Position numbers and translations under genes: made by a program. This document shows positions 42,960 to 54,026 of a DNA stretch of 64,000 nucleotides, piece by piece. The stretch comes from Cotesia glomerata (Eukaryota > Arthropoda > Insecta > Hymenoptera > Braconidae): positions 13,956,787-14,020,786 of the forward strand of contig NC_058163.1 of NCBI RefSeq assembly GCF_020080835.1, written 5' to 3'. Numbering within the stretch: the stretch's first letter is position 1; each line of letters begins with the position of its first letter. The notes under the pieces are model-generated. The model saw nothing but the letters and a program-made list of their open reading frames with translations, was not told the DNA's origin and did no database searches.

Positions 42960-44144
42960 GCGCTCAGAGGTGTGTGTGTGTGTGTGTGTGTGGATGTATG
43001 TAAACCTATAATAACTTTCGAACGGCTTGACCGAATTGATCGCAGTTGGTGCAATTCGAAAGGGCTTGGCCGAACTTAGATTTTGAATATATTTTGAAAC
43101 GATTCGAACCGGTAGATTTTGGGAAATCACAAAAAAAAAAAATAATTTCGAATGTGGTTTTTTTGAAATAACTTTTGAACGGCTTTACCGATCCGTTCCA
43201 AAAACTTATCAGCTCTTAACATCAAAAAACCACGTCGATCGCCGCCAGTCCGGTCAAAATCAGGTGATTCGTTCGTGAATTATCGCTGACGAAATAAAAC
43301 CATAAAAAGAGTTTTTTCGGAATTACTCCGAAATTTTTTGTTCTATCAATTTAAACTTGAAGATTCTTTATGAAGCTTAAAAAACTGCGTCGAATGCTAC
43401 CAACCGCGTGAAAATCGGTTTATTCATCCAAAAGTGATTGCGATTTGAAAATTCAGAAAATAGTGTTTTATCGAACTTCTATCAAACTTTTGAGCTCTAA
43501 GAGCTCAAAAGCATACAAAAGCTATCTCTTTGAGCTTGGAGAGCTCAAAATAACAAGTAATTTGTATTTTTGAGCTCGAAGAGCTCAAAAACATCATATG
43601 TGCAATTTCAAGCGTTTAGTTATAGAATTGGCGGGAAGTCGCAGCTCAAAAAAAGCGGCCAGGTATTAACGGAATTAGCGGGAAGTTGCAGGAATGACCT
43701 TTAGGGTCAACCGTTTTCCTAATTTCTATTTAAAATAATAGTTTAAAAAAATTACTTAAATTGGACGTCTTGAGTATCCAAAAAGTATCATTGCCATTAA
43801 ATTTTATAAAAATTTGAATTAATTCGGTTCGCTAGATTGTGAGAAATCTAAAAAATAAAATTTTCAAAAAATCGATTTTTTGGAATTACTTCTAAACGGC
43901 TTTACCGATCGATTCCAAAAGCTAATCAACTCTTAAGCTTAAAAAACCACGACGATTGCCACCAGTTCCATTAAAATCGGTCGATTTGTTCGAGAGTTAT
44001 CGAAAACGAATAATTTCGAAAAAAGTGTTTTTTTCACATAACTTCGAGATTTCTTTTTCGATCATTTTTACCGAAAACAAATTAATTATCAGAGTCAAAA
44101 AAATCATGTCGATTGCTACCAAGAACGTGAGAATCGATTGATCA
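42960..44144 (-). repeat. CAR 5' arm, minus orientation, first part
   Basis: A (TG)n tract leads into the complement of the CAR 5' arm: ATAACTTTCGAACGGCTTGA, AAAAACTGCGTCGAATGC and GAGCTC half-palindromes at 43,490-43,590. GGGAAGTTGCAGGAATGACC near 43,680 marks the CAR start, and a second module block follows to 44,144. The stretch 43,360-43,400 is the uninterrupted counterpart of the solo-LTR site at 55,698. Confidence 0.75.
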
Positions 44145-45129
44145 TGTTATGTCCACCCTCATTTTTTTTCTTTCTTTAAATTTAAATCACCCACGCAGAT
44201 GGAAGACTTCTCCATGCGCGAAAGCCACAATAAAATAAAAGCTACGCGACTGCTGGTTAAGTAGCGGGGACTTCTGCAAACTCAGCAGCATGAGGTTTTA
44301 AAAAGGCGATCAACAGCCAACGCCTTGTCTTAGTTGGTTAATTCGACTTCCGCGTTTAACTGATGGGCCCGTGCCTTGTAGAGTCCTTTGCTTTAATTTG
44401 CTCCGCACTTAGAGGAAGTTTGGACGCGGTTTAACCGGCAGGCCACGTATTAGTTGTTAATATTGTCTACGAGTCGGGATTCTCAAAGTTCTAATTTGCC
44501 CTGCACTTAGGCGAGAGCTCGGTCGGTAGATAAAATTTAGAGAGTCGTATTCTCAAAGTTCTAATTTGATCTGCACTTAGGCGAGAATTCGGTCATTAAG
44601 TCTATTCAAAATTTCCTAGAAGCTAGTTTTGCGCACTTTACCCTACGGGGGACTGGAGAACGTTAGCTCAAAATCAAATAAAATTCATTATAATAATTTC
44701 GATTAAATAAAATTTGTGAGAGTGTAAAAGTTTTGGTGTTAATTAAAATAAATCTTAAAAAGAAGTGAAATCTGTTTCAAATAAATTCATTTCATTAAAA
44801 TAAGAAGCCCTTAAAATAAGCAGCCCAAATCCATCCACATCCATCCGCTGCAAGGACCAACCAGAGGGCCCATTCAAGGAAAAGGCGCTAACAGCAGCCC
44901 CGGGATCACGGATCCAGTAATCAGAAATAATCCTGCAAGTAGTGAGTACATCTATACTCAATAAAAATCCGTGCTCAGTTTCAAACGAAGGCGTGGTAAA
45001 TTCGTCCGTCGAAAACGTCCCACATAAATAATTAAACAACGGAATTAAAACCTCCGTTGCGTATTCTTTAAATCGTTAGTCCGAACCTCCACCGTTTACG
45101 CTACCACTTAAACGCCCTTGGACATAACA
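44145..45129. mobile_element. Solo LTR S2 (985 bp), inverted relative to S1
   Basis: It starts TGTTATGTCCACCCTC and ends CCCTTGGACATAACA, the reverse complement layout of S1. Shared blocks include CATGCGCGAAAGCCACAATA and CCGTTTACGCTACCACTTAA. Flanks are ATCA and ATTA, a possible 4-bp duplication with one change. It splits a CAR module. Confidence 0.78.
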
Positions 45130-45530
45130 ATTAAATCGTGAGTTATCATTGTCGAAAAAATTCGGAAAAACTGAATTTTTCAAATTTCTGTAAGATTTTC
45201 GGTTCGATCAGTGTGTTCAAAAGTTTATCATAAATTCTGGAAAAGTGCGTGGAGTACTGCCAACCACGTAAAAATCGATTCATCCATTTAGAAATTATTC
45301 AGTTTGACAATTCAAAAAATACTGTTTTATTAAAGTTCTATCAGCCTTTTGAGCTCTTCGAGCTCAAAAGCATACAAAAGCTATTTTTCTGAGCTCGGAG
45401 AGCTCAAAACAACACACAAATTGTATTTTTGAGCTCGAGGAGCTCAGAAACGTCATATGTGCAATTTCAAGCGTTTAGGAATTGGCGGGAAGTTACAGGG
45501 ATGGCCTTTAGGGTCAACCGTTTTCGAGAT
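45130..45530 (-). repeat. CAR 5' arm, minus orientation, second part
   Basis: It continues the module broken by S2 and ends with GAGCTC half-palindromes (45,350-45,450) and GGATGGCCTTTAGGGTCAAC near 45,500, the CAR start in reverse. Confidence 0.75.
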
Positions 45531-45677
45531 TTTTCTTCACGTTTTTTTGCAATTTCTCGAAATCTACTGGTCTGAATCGGTTCCAACTTACAAGAAATCT
45601 AAGTTTGGAAGGCAAAAACCTTCCGAATAACACCAAATACGATCAAATCGATTAAGCCATTCAGAAGTTATAAGAGG

Positions 45678-45714
<37 letters not shown>
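45531..45714 (+). repeat. CAR 5' arm end and CA tract left of A2
   Basis: ATCGATTAAGCCATTCAGAA and GTTATAAGAGGTTTACACAC lead into (CA)n at 45,682-45,714. A2 starts directly after it. The matching 3' arm is at 50,760. Confidence 0.8.
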
Positions 45715-45716
<2 letters not shown>

Positions 45717-46256
45717 GGGACAAAAGAGATACTGCTACCGGGCGCGTCTCCCCGAGCGGATGGGAGAACGCTCGTTGTCTTTGGATGACACTTAATCTCT
45801 TAGTTGATGAGGTGCAGCGGGTAGGAGCCAAGCAAAATAACCAAACAAAATAAGCTCCCGTGGACAAAACTCTCCTTTAATGGGTTGATCACACTAACTG
45901 ACCCAGCAAGACGATTGGTTCCTGCTGTAACTCACTGGGAGTGTCCGGAACCTGTATCGTAGTTTCCGACGATGCAGGCCACGGCTGATGTGAGCTTGCT
46001 CTGCTGAGGTGAAAGTTGCAGCAGTGGATCAGGAGCCAGCCACTTCGGGCCTTGATCAGGAAGTACGCAGTGAGTGTTAGAAATCGGAATCTTCACCGCT
46101 CTGAGCGAGTCTAGTCCGTCCGTGTATTCCGGGACTGGCTAAGTGTCGGCTAGGCCTCAGGGAACTGGGGTAGGAGTACTATCTCCGAGGGTACACCCGT
46201 TCCTAGTTATGACAACCCGCTCCACTCCGTATGATGCGCTGGTAAATTAAAAAAGT
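45715..46256 (+). other. A2 5' untranslated region
   Basis: GC-richer than the surroundings, with no long open frame. It presumably holds the internal promoter, as is usual for LINEs, but I recognise no specific element. Its start immediately after the CA tract suggests the 5' end may be complete. Confidence 0.6.
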
Positions 46257-47669
46257 ATGAGTAACCCACAGCAAACAAACAAGAGTGGAAACGGGCTTCA
46301 TGCCCAACAAGCAGCGATTGAAACGAGCGCTGAAATGAAGCGGTCACAAGCGTTGGAACGCCTAGAGAAACTGACCAGCAAGTTGAATGTTTTCGTTCAG
46401 TTAAAGGTCAACATCCACAAGGAGATAAAAAACAAGACGACTAGTGTAGCGAACGCACTTCAACGTTTCAAAAAACTGGACGAAGAATGGCGCTCATCAT
46501 TACACCGCGCCCCTTGTGCTACATCGGAGAGAAACAGTCATGTGGTTGTTGAAGAAGCGATGGACACTGAAGCCGAAGGCGACGGAGAATCAGTCGCTGA
46601 AGAAAAAAGTGAAACTATCACAACGGCAGAGACTGAATCATTTGACCAAGACGGCCGCAACCTGAGGAAGTTGAAAAGAAAAATTCGTTCTCCCGAAGGC
46701 GGAGCTTTTCATACTCCCAAGAAGCTGAAAGACCTTGGACCTGGTCATCCCATCAAGAAGCAGGAAGTGGTTAAGGATCTTCTACAAAACTCTGGTGAAC
46801 AGAACAAGAAGCCAGGTTGGGAAAAGGTGCAGTCCAGAAAGGACATGAAGAAGGAGCGCAGGAAACTGCCCCCAGAAAAACCTCTGGTGCCTCCACCGAA
46901 GCCGAACCAGAAGCCAAGAAGAACAGCAACGAGACCGGAGGCACTTATTATCCGTCCAGCGAACAAAGATAAGTATTCTGAAATACTTACACGGATCAAG
47001 GCGGACGTTCGCCCAGATCAGGTCTGCAACACGGTCGAGAAGATACGCAGGACCGCGACAGGGAACATCCTCATTAGGCTGTCGAAAGGCAGTAGTGATA
47101 GAGGTAAAGACCTGCAGAAGACTATCGCGGGAATACTTAAGGAGGCCGCAAATGTCATTAGTACAGGACCTGAAGAAGACCTGGAAATTCGCGATATTGA
47201 CGATACTACAACTAAAGATGACATTCTAACAGCTTTACAAGAGGCAGCTGAAAACGATTGTGGTATAACAGTAGAGGCCATTAAAATTCGTAAGGTCTTA
47301 CGTAGCAGAACACAAATTGCGTCGGTGACTCTGGCAGCAACGGTAGCGCAGAAAGTGGTAGGAGAACACGGTAAGATTAGGATCGGCTGGACCAATTGTC
47401 GTATTAGAACAGTACTAAGACCAGTCCGATGTTATAAATGCTGGCATTTTGGACACCGTGCGGTTCAGTGCACTAGTGAAGTCAACCGCTCCAAACTTTG
47501 CATTAAATGTGGAGAAGAGGGACACAAAATCGCCGAATGTAATAAGCCTGCTAAATGCGCACTGTGTGCGGATCAACCTGGTACAGAGAATAACGCCCAT
47601 CATGCCGGCACAAGCAGATGCCCAGTATACCAAGAGGCACTCAAGAAGATAACTGATAAACGAAAATGA
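46257..47669 (+). CDS. A2 ORF1: gag-like zinc-knuckle protein (intact, 470 aa)
   Basis: The protein is expected to bind element RNA and form the transposition particle. It starts MSNPQQTNKSGNGL at the first ATG after the 5' UTR. A charged, possibly coiled-coil stretch lies around residues 20-80, followed by an acidic stretch (about 95-130) and a basic Pro/Lys-rich stretch (about 170-225). Three cysteine-histidine knuckles close it: CYKCWHFGHRAVQC near residue 392, CIKCGEEGHKIAEC, and CALCADQP..HHAGTSRC near 434-455. This is the only intact LINE ORF1 in the window. Its TGA overlaps the ORF2 start. Confidence 0.88.
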   Translation: MSNPQQTNKSGNGLHAQQAAIETSAEMKRSQALERLEKLTSKLNVFVQLKVNIHKEIKNKTTSVANALQRFKKLDEEWRSSLHRAPCATSERNSHVVVEEAMDTEAEGDGESVAEEKSETITTAETESFDQDGRNLRKLKRKIRSPEGGAFHTPKKLKDLGPGHPIKKQEVVKDLLQNSGEQNKKPGWEKVQSRKDMKKERRKLPPEKPLVPPPKPNQKPRRTATRPEALIIRPANKDKYSEILTRIKADVRPDQVCNTVEKIRRTATGNILIRLSKGSSDRGKDLQKTIAGILKEAANVISTGPEEDLEIRDIDDTTTKDDILTALQEAAENDCGITVEAIKIRKVLRSRTQIASVTLAATVAQKVVGEHGKIRIGWTNCRIRTVLRPVRCYKCWHFGHRAVQCTSEVNRSKLCIKCGEEGHKIAECNKPAKCALCADQPGTENNAHHAGTSRCPVYQEALKKITDKRK

Positions 47670-50509
47670 GAATACTGCAGCTAAACATCAATCACTGTGA
47701 GGCGGCACATGATTTGCTTATGCAGACAGTACGTGAACAGAAGCTTGACCTTGTGCTTATATCGGAACCGTATAAACACCTCGGCGGCCAACCATGGGAA
47801 ACTGACTGCACCACAAAAGCTGTCATATGGTCCTGTCGCAAGCTTCCAGAGTGTCGTTAACAATGGCAGTGCCGGCTTTGTAGCAGCATCGGTAGATGGC
47901 ATCTGCTTTTACAGCTGCTACGCACCACCTAGCCTCACTATTGTTGAATTCATGGGCTTTCTGGATCGACTGACGGAGGACGCGAAGCAGTACTACCCAG
48001 TGGCAATAGCTGGAGACTTCAACGCCTGGGCAGTGGAACGGGGTAGCAAACACACCAACGCTCGAGGTAAAGAACTACTGGAAACTTTTTCTACGTTAGA
48101 TGTAGTATTGTTAAACAGCGGTGATGCGCCGACGTACACTAAAGGAGACGCAAGTTCTATTGTGGATCTTACTTTTGTCAGCAGCAGCCTCATCAGAGGA
48201 AACTACGACTGGAAGGTGATGGAGATCTACACGGCCAGCGATCACAATGCGATTCTCTAAGAAGTATCAAAGGACCAGAATCCTAGAAGACTGGCTAAGA
48301 AACTTGACATCGTTGGGTGGAAGGTGAAATCCTTTGACCCAGGTGCTCTAACAGCTGCCCTAAATAGTGAACCGCTTACTACTGGATCTGCAGAAGAAAT
48401 GACCAAGGACTCGATGAAGAGTGTGACCCAGGCTTGCGACACCTGCATGCCCCGTAAACGGGGCATGAACCAAAGACCTTCGGTGCACTGGTGGAACGAA
48501 CACATCAGCTTCCTACGGAAAGAGTGTCTCAAGAAAAGAAGAATATCTCAGCGTGGTTATCGGCGGCCTGACTCAGCAGAACTAGTCGCAGAATACAAGA
48601 AAGCTCGTCGACATTTAAACGAAGCCATCAAAGATAGCAAGAAGAACTGCTGGATAGAGCTAATCAACGAGGTGGACAAAGACTTGTGGGGTAGACCTTA
48701 CAAGATAGTCATGGCACACCTTAAATATCGGCCAATGCCGTCTCCTACGTGTCCTCAACTCTTACAGAAGATCGTGACTGCGCTGTTTTCACGACAGCGC
48801 GTTTTCAACTATCTGTTGACACAGGATGAACTGAATGATATTCCACCTGTCACGAAAGAAGAACTGATGGAAGCTTGTAACCGCGTCGGGAATAATAAAG
48901 CACCGGGATTGGACGGAATCCCTAATATTGCCTTGAAAACATCTATTAAAGCAGCGCCAGCGTTATTCCTCGACGTCTACAACATCTGCTTGAAGGACGG
49001 GATTTTTCCTCGGAAGTGGAAACAACAACGGCTGGTACTACTTCCTAAAGGGAAAAAGCCACCGGAAGAACCGTCATCGTATCGTCCACTCTGCATGCTG
49101 GATACAGCCGATAAGATACTAGAATGTATAATCCACCAAAGGATAGAAGCAGTTGTCGATCCACTTGGTGGCAACTTTAGATATAAAAAATGCCTTCAAC
49201 TCCGCCAACTGGGATTGCATCATGCAAGCCCTTCAAGAGGTGAACGTACCAGGATATCTAAGAAAGATAGTCGCTAGCAACTTCACAGATAGAGTCCTGA
49301 GATATGACACGAAGAATGGTCCAAAGGAGTATGATGTTACTGGAGGTGTACCGCAGGGATCTGTTTTCGGTCCACTTCTCTGGAATGTCATGTACAACGG
49401 ATTGCTGAGACTGAAACTACCAAGAAATATCAAACTGGTAGCGTACGCGGACGACGTAGCCGTAGTAATCGTCGCCAAGCATATTGATGAGATAAATCAT
49501 ATGTTCACGATCACCTTTGAGCGAATTAACCAGTGGATGGACACAGTAAACCTACAACTGGCTAAACAGAAGACCGAGGCTGTACTTATCACTAGCAGAA
49601 AAGTGGTGGAAACGATCAATTTAAACGTCGGAGACCAAGAAATCACATCCCAACCATTCATTTGATATCTGGGAGTGATGCTCGATGCCCGACTTAAATT
49701 TAAACAACAAGTTGAACACGTGACCGCCAAAGCATCAGCAGTAGTAGCCAACCTAGTACGATTGATGCCCAACATCGGTGGCCCGAAGCAGACAAGGAAG
49801 TCATTGTTATCATCAGTAGTTACATCGGTCCTCACATATGGTATATCCATTTGGGCCGACGCACTTGAGATCCAAGAATCAAGGAGGAAAGTATGTCTAT
49901 TTTACCGACTGAGCGCGCTAAGAGTAGCCAGCGCCTTTCGAACAATATCAGAGAAAGCAGTGTGTGTCATTTCCGGAACTTTGCCGCTCAGAGTCCTAGC
50001 TGAGGAAAGACGGAACCTTTACCAACGAAAGAGGACAACCACACTAAGTGCCGAGGAACTCAGAGCTAAAGAACGGTAGAACAGCATCGCACGATGGCAA
50101 TCGCAGTGGGAAGCCGCGACAACAGGGAGATGGACACACCGTCTTATACCGGATCGACGTTCGGCTAAACCGAAGTCATGGCGAGGTCAATTACTATCTG
50201 ACGCAGTTGTTGTCAGGAGATGGATGTTTTCAGAAGTATTTTCACTGCTTCAAGCATGATGATTCACCGGAGTGCCCGCCCTGCCCAGGAATCAATGAAG
50301 ACGCGGAGCACGTTTTCTTCGAGTGCCCACGATTTCACCCACAGCGAGATGAGCTGGAGATGATCCTAAAGAAGAAAATCCAACCAGAGATAATAGTAGA
50401 AGCAATGTTGTCATCAAGAGCCTCCTGGAACGGCATCAGCACATTTGCAACAGAAGTCCTCATAGACTTGCGTTCCATCGAAAGAAGAAGAGCAAATGAC
50501 AGCAACTAG
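47666..50509 (+). pseudogene. A2 ORF2: endonuclease and RT, multiply broken
   Basis: It starts MRILQLNINHCEAAHDLL, as in A1. A frameshift near 47,850 moves reading to another phase, with AIAGDFNAWAVERGSKHTN of the endonuclease. A TAA at 48,258-48,260 replaces a Trp codon kept in A1. RT is cut by a deletion of about 135 bp near 49,168, which removes the GFRKGR block. DIKNAFNSANW, GVPQGSVFGPLLWN and YADDVA follow. A TGA at 49,663, a TAG at 50,077 and a further frameshift finish the damage. The tail has CPPCPGINEDAEHVFFEC. Confidence 0.85.
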
Positions 50510-50759
50510 ATGAAAAGTAAAATAACACCTTAGCTACCAGAAGAAAGAGCAGTAGCTAGATCCTCCCCTGACGAAGTAATGCCTAACGGCGGTTCCCATG
50601 AGGGATTAGGGGAAAGAGGAAAAGAAGTTTAGGGTTTAGTGAGTAGGGGCGCTACCGTCGAGTTTTAGTATGACACTGCGTCGAGTCGCCACATATCCAG
50701 GCCAAACAACTATGCCTAGAATCCGTAAAAAGGATCCCCCCCCCTTAAAACGAAAAAAA

Positions 50760-50985
50760 CACAAACACACACACACACACAAACACACACGTACGCACAT
50801 ACACATACGTACACACATACATACATACAGACGTACGGACGTACGAACATTATCGTGAAAATAGTCAAGAATGCTTCTCAGGGCTTCAAAACGTCGAGAT
50901 CTGTTGAATCCTCGATTTTTGCAAAACGAGGTTAAACCAATAACATCCTGATTTTTCATAAATCTACGATTTTCTTAGCGGGAAG
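50760..50985 (+). repeat. CA/ACGT-rich tract and CAR 3' arm right of A2
   Basis: A CACACAC and TACATACGTAC tract precedes AACGTCGAGATCTGTTGAAT and TTTTCTTAGCGGGAAGTTGA. This pairs with the 5' arm at 45,531-45,714. Confidence 0.75.
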
Positions 50986-50989
50986 TTGA

Positions 50990-52006
50990 AAATCTGGAAA
51001 ACGGTTGACTCTAAAGGCCATCCTTGCAGATTCCCGCTACTTCCATACCTAATAGCTTGAAACTTGTGTGTTATTTTGAGCTCTCCGTGTTCAAAGAAAT
51101 AGATATTGTATGCTTTTGAGCTCTTCAAGCGCAAAAGGCTAATAACAGTTTAACTCTTTAATGTTATGGAAGCGCAATGAATCTCAGTGTGAGCTGTTAG
51201 GAGAGCCAATCATAGTCCGCTATGCGGTTGTGTGAAAGACGTTTCAGTTGTAGTAGTGTATCCATGCGTCCCTTTTTACTACTTTTTTAGCCCCCTCTCT
51301 AGGAAAAAGACTATAGCTCTCACTTGAAGAAAACGACACGATTCGAATTAAGAGTGGGGATTCAAGGTCGAACATCGAAGGGTTAATAAAACAGTATTTT
51401 TTGAATTTTAAAACTGCAATAATTTCTGAATGAATGAATTGATTTTTACGCAATTGGCAGTATTCCACGCACTTTTTCAGAATCTATGATGTACTTTTGA
51501 ACACAAACTGATCGAAGCGAAAATCTTAGAGAAATTTGAAAAATTCACTTTTTCCGAATTATTTCGACAACGATAACTCACAATCCAATCAACCGATTTT
51601 CACGTTTTTAGTGGAAATTGATGTAATTTTTTAGGCTCGAATAATTATTTCATTTCATCAAAAACGATCCAAAAAGAAATGTCGAAGTTATGTGAAAAAA
51701 ACACTTTTTTCGAAATTTTTCGTTTTCGATAATTCTCGGACAAATAAACCGATTTTGACAGAAATGATGGCAATCGACGTGGGTTTTCAAAATTAAGAGC
51801 GGATTAGTTTTTGAAATTGATCGGTGAAGCCGTTTAGAAGTTATTCATTAAAAACGATATATTGAAAATTTTATTTTTGAGATTTCTCACAATCTAGCGA
51901 GCCGAATCGATTCAAATTATGACAAAATTTGATGGCCAAGATACTCTTTGGATTGCCACCTATTTTAATCCGATCAGCCGAGCCGTTTAAGAGTTATAAG
52001 AGGTTT

Positions 52007-52072
<66 letters not shown>

Positions 52073-52080
52073 ACACACAC
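50990..52080 (+). repeat. CAR 5' arm and CA tract left of B2
   Basis: It starts AACGGTTGACTCTAAAGGCC, has GAGCTC-type motifs near 51,078-51,125, modules with ACGATAACTCACAATCC, and CGAGCCGTTTAAGAGTTATA. The (CATA)n(CA)n tract ends at 52,080. A TTAA MITE interrupts it at 51,154-51,382. Confidence 0.8.
51154..51382. mobile_element. TTAA-flanked MITE T3 (229 bp) inside CAR
   Basis: The termini CTCTTTAATGTT and AACATCGAAGGG are inverted copies. TTAA flanks it at 51,150-51,153 and 51,383-51,386. The right end reads CCCTTCGATG on the complement, closer to piggyBac-type CCCTT ends than T1 and T2. Other CAR copies lack it at this point. Confidence 0.75.
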
Positions 52081-53571
52081 GCTCTGGAGCACAAGTTTGA
52101 CGCGGAGCCAGAAAATCTGGCACTAGTCGACAACTACCTTGACGATAGAAAGCTAATAGTGGAAACTACTGAAGGCCCACAAGAATACGCCATAACGGCT
52201 GGCGTGCCGCAAGGCTCAATAATGGGGCCTGATCTATGGAACGCAGACTACGACGAGCTTCTTGAAATCCCGTTGCCAGAGCAAGTAGAGCTAACAGGCT
52301 TTGCAGACGACGTTGCAGCCACTATAGTGGCGGACAGCGTGGAAGAGGCCGAACTGCTAGTTCGGGAAACCATCGACACCGTCGAGACTTGGCTTGATAA
52401 GCATCACCTGAAACTCGCCAAACAGAAAACCGAGATGGTCGTCTTGACCCGTCAAAAATGGTTTCCAAAACCATTCGCTATGGACATGGGAGGAACAACG
52501 CTGACGTCAACAAGGGCCCTGCGGTATCTAGGGGTAATGATAGACGAGAAACTATCTTTCCGTGAACACCTCGACAGTGCATGCAAGAAAGCCAGCAAGA
52601 CTGTGTCTAGCCTAGCACGAATTATGACCAACACCATGGGACCAAGAACAAAAAAGAGAAGAGTTCTTCTAGAAGCAGTCCACTCGGTACTGCTTTATGG
52701 AGCGGGGATATGGGCAGACATATTAAAGCAGAAGACCTACCGGCGAAAGATCGCAGCAGTACAGCGGCGAGGCGCTCTCAGGGTTGCCTGCGCCTACCGC
52801 ACAGTTTCCGAAGCGGCTGTATTGGTCATTGCAGGAGCCGCGCCCATCGACCTATTAGCGTTCGAAAGAGCAAAACTCTATGACGCTAAAGACATTGATG
52901 ATAACATGAAGGACGCAAGAACGAGGATAAAGGCGGAAACGTAGCAAGAGTGGCAGGACCGATGGACATCGGGAGAGACGGGCAGATGGACGGCGCGCCT
53001 GATCCCAAACATCAACGTCTGGCTCTCTCGGAAGCACGGGGATACGGACTTCTTCCTGACCCAGCTATTGACGGGACATGGGCAGTTCATTGCCTATCTT
53101 TTCAAGATGGGTTTGCACAGCACACCAACGTGCAAATACTGCCCGGATAAAATCGACGACGCCGAACACACATTCTTCGAGCGTGCTCGATGGAAGGACT
53201 ACAGAAGTAGCACCGAAGAGATCATAGGCACCAGGCTCTCCCCCTCAAGCCTGGTGACCTATATGATCAAAAAAGAGGAAAACTGGTCAGCTGTTGCAGT
53301 TTATGCACAGCACCTCCTGAAAGACAAAATCGCAGAAAGGGACCAGTAGCCAGGAGTAGGCGTCGTGAGACGCAGCACGACTGGATTGAAGTAATGCTAA
53401 CGCGGTTCCAATCCAGTCCTCCCCGTACCATCTAGGGGAGAGGGGAAGAGGAATGTTTTTTTTAGTGGGTAAAAATCTCCACACTACCGACTATCGATAT
53501 CTGCCGGAAGATGGGCGGCAGAGTTAACGATACCGGTGTCTTTTGAAGATCTTTTTTTGTACCTCTTTACA

Positions 53572-53588
<17 letters not shown>
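52081..53588 (+). mobile_element. Family B element, 5'-truncated copy B2
   Basis: The left end joins the CA tract directly within RT coding sequence (GCTCTGGAGCACAAG). The right end has poly(A) at 53,571-53,588 followed by CA. Both CAR arms flank it. The 3' UTR differs from that of B1 in its last 150 bp. Confidence 0.88.
52082..53349 (+). pseudogene. B2 ORF2 C-terminal fragment with one nonsense codon
   Basis: The frame keeps RT motifs GVPQGSIMGPDLWN and FADDVAA, then LRYLGVMIDEKLSFREHL, the segment deleted in B1. A single TAG at 52,942-52,944 replaces a Gln codon (CAG) present in B1. The frame continues to the tail motif CKYCPDKIDDAEHTFFER, where the final Cys has become Arg. The first half of ORF2 is missing through 5' truncation. 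Confidence 0.85.
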
Positions 53589-53622
<34 letters not shown>

Positions 53623-53797
53623 AACACATTCATATATACAGCTGTACGGGCATCATCGTGGGAATAGTCAGGGAAGCTTCCTGTGACCTTAAAACGTCGA
53701 GATTTGATGAAAACTCGATTTTCGCAAAACGAGGTGAAACCAATAACTTCCCGATTTTTGAAAATTTTCAATTTTCTTAGCGGAAAGTTAAAAATAG
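53589..53797 (+). repeat. CA tract and CAR 3' arm right of B2
   Basis: The CA tract is followed by CGTGGGAATAGTCAGGGAAG, AACGTCGAGATTTGATGAAA and TTTTCTTAGCGGAAAGTTAA. It pairs with 50,990-52,080. Confidence 0.82.
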
Positions 53798-53857
53798 TTT
53801 CATATTTTTATGGTCATGGTAACATGGTAAAAATCAAAATTAAGAAAAGAACTTCGT

Positions 53858-53995
53858 TTTCAACTTCCCGCTAAGGCAATTTAAAAATTATTTTGAAAAT
53901 CGAGTTTTCATCGGATCATGACGTTTTGAGGTCCTAGATAGCTTCCCTTACTATTCTCGCAATGGTATCTGTGTGTCTAGATGTATGTGTGTGTG

Positions 53996-54010
<15 letters not shown>
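53858..54010 (-). repeat. CAR 3' arm and TG tract, minus orientation, beside A4
   Basis: TTTCAACTTCCCGCTAAGGC, TTCATCGGATCATGACGTTT and TAGATAGCTTCCC lead into (TG)n ending at 54,010, where the poly(T) of A4 begins. Confidence 0.78.

Positions 54011-54026
<16 letters not shown>

Larger units (their letters stand above)
45715..50759 (+). mobile_element. R1-clade-like non-LTR retrotransposon, family A, near full-length copy A2
   Basis: This is the longest family A copy, at about 5.0 kb. A 5' region of about 540 bp (45,715-46,256) precedes an intact ORF1. ORF2 overlaps it by ATGA. The 3' UTR ends ATCCGTAAAAAGGATCCCCC, and an A-rich tail joins a CA tract. Both CAR arms flank it, so it inserted into the CA tract of a single CAR copy. 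Confidence 0.9.
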
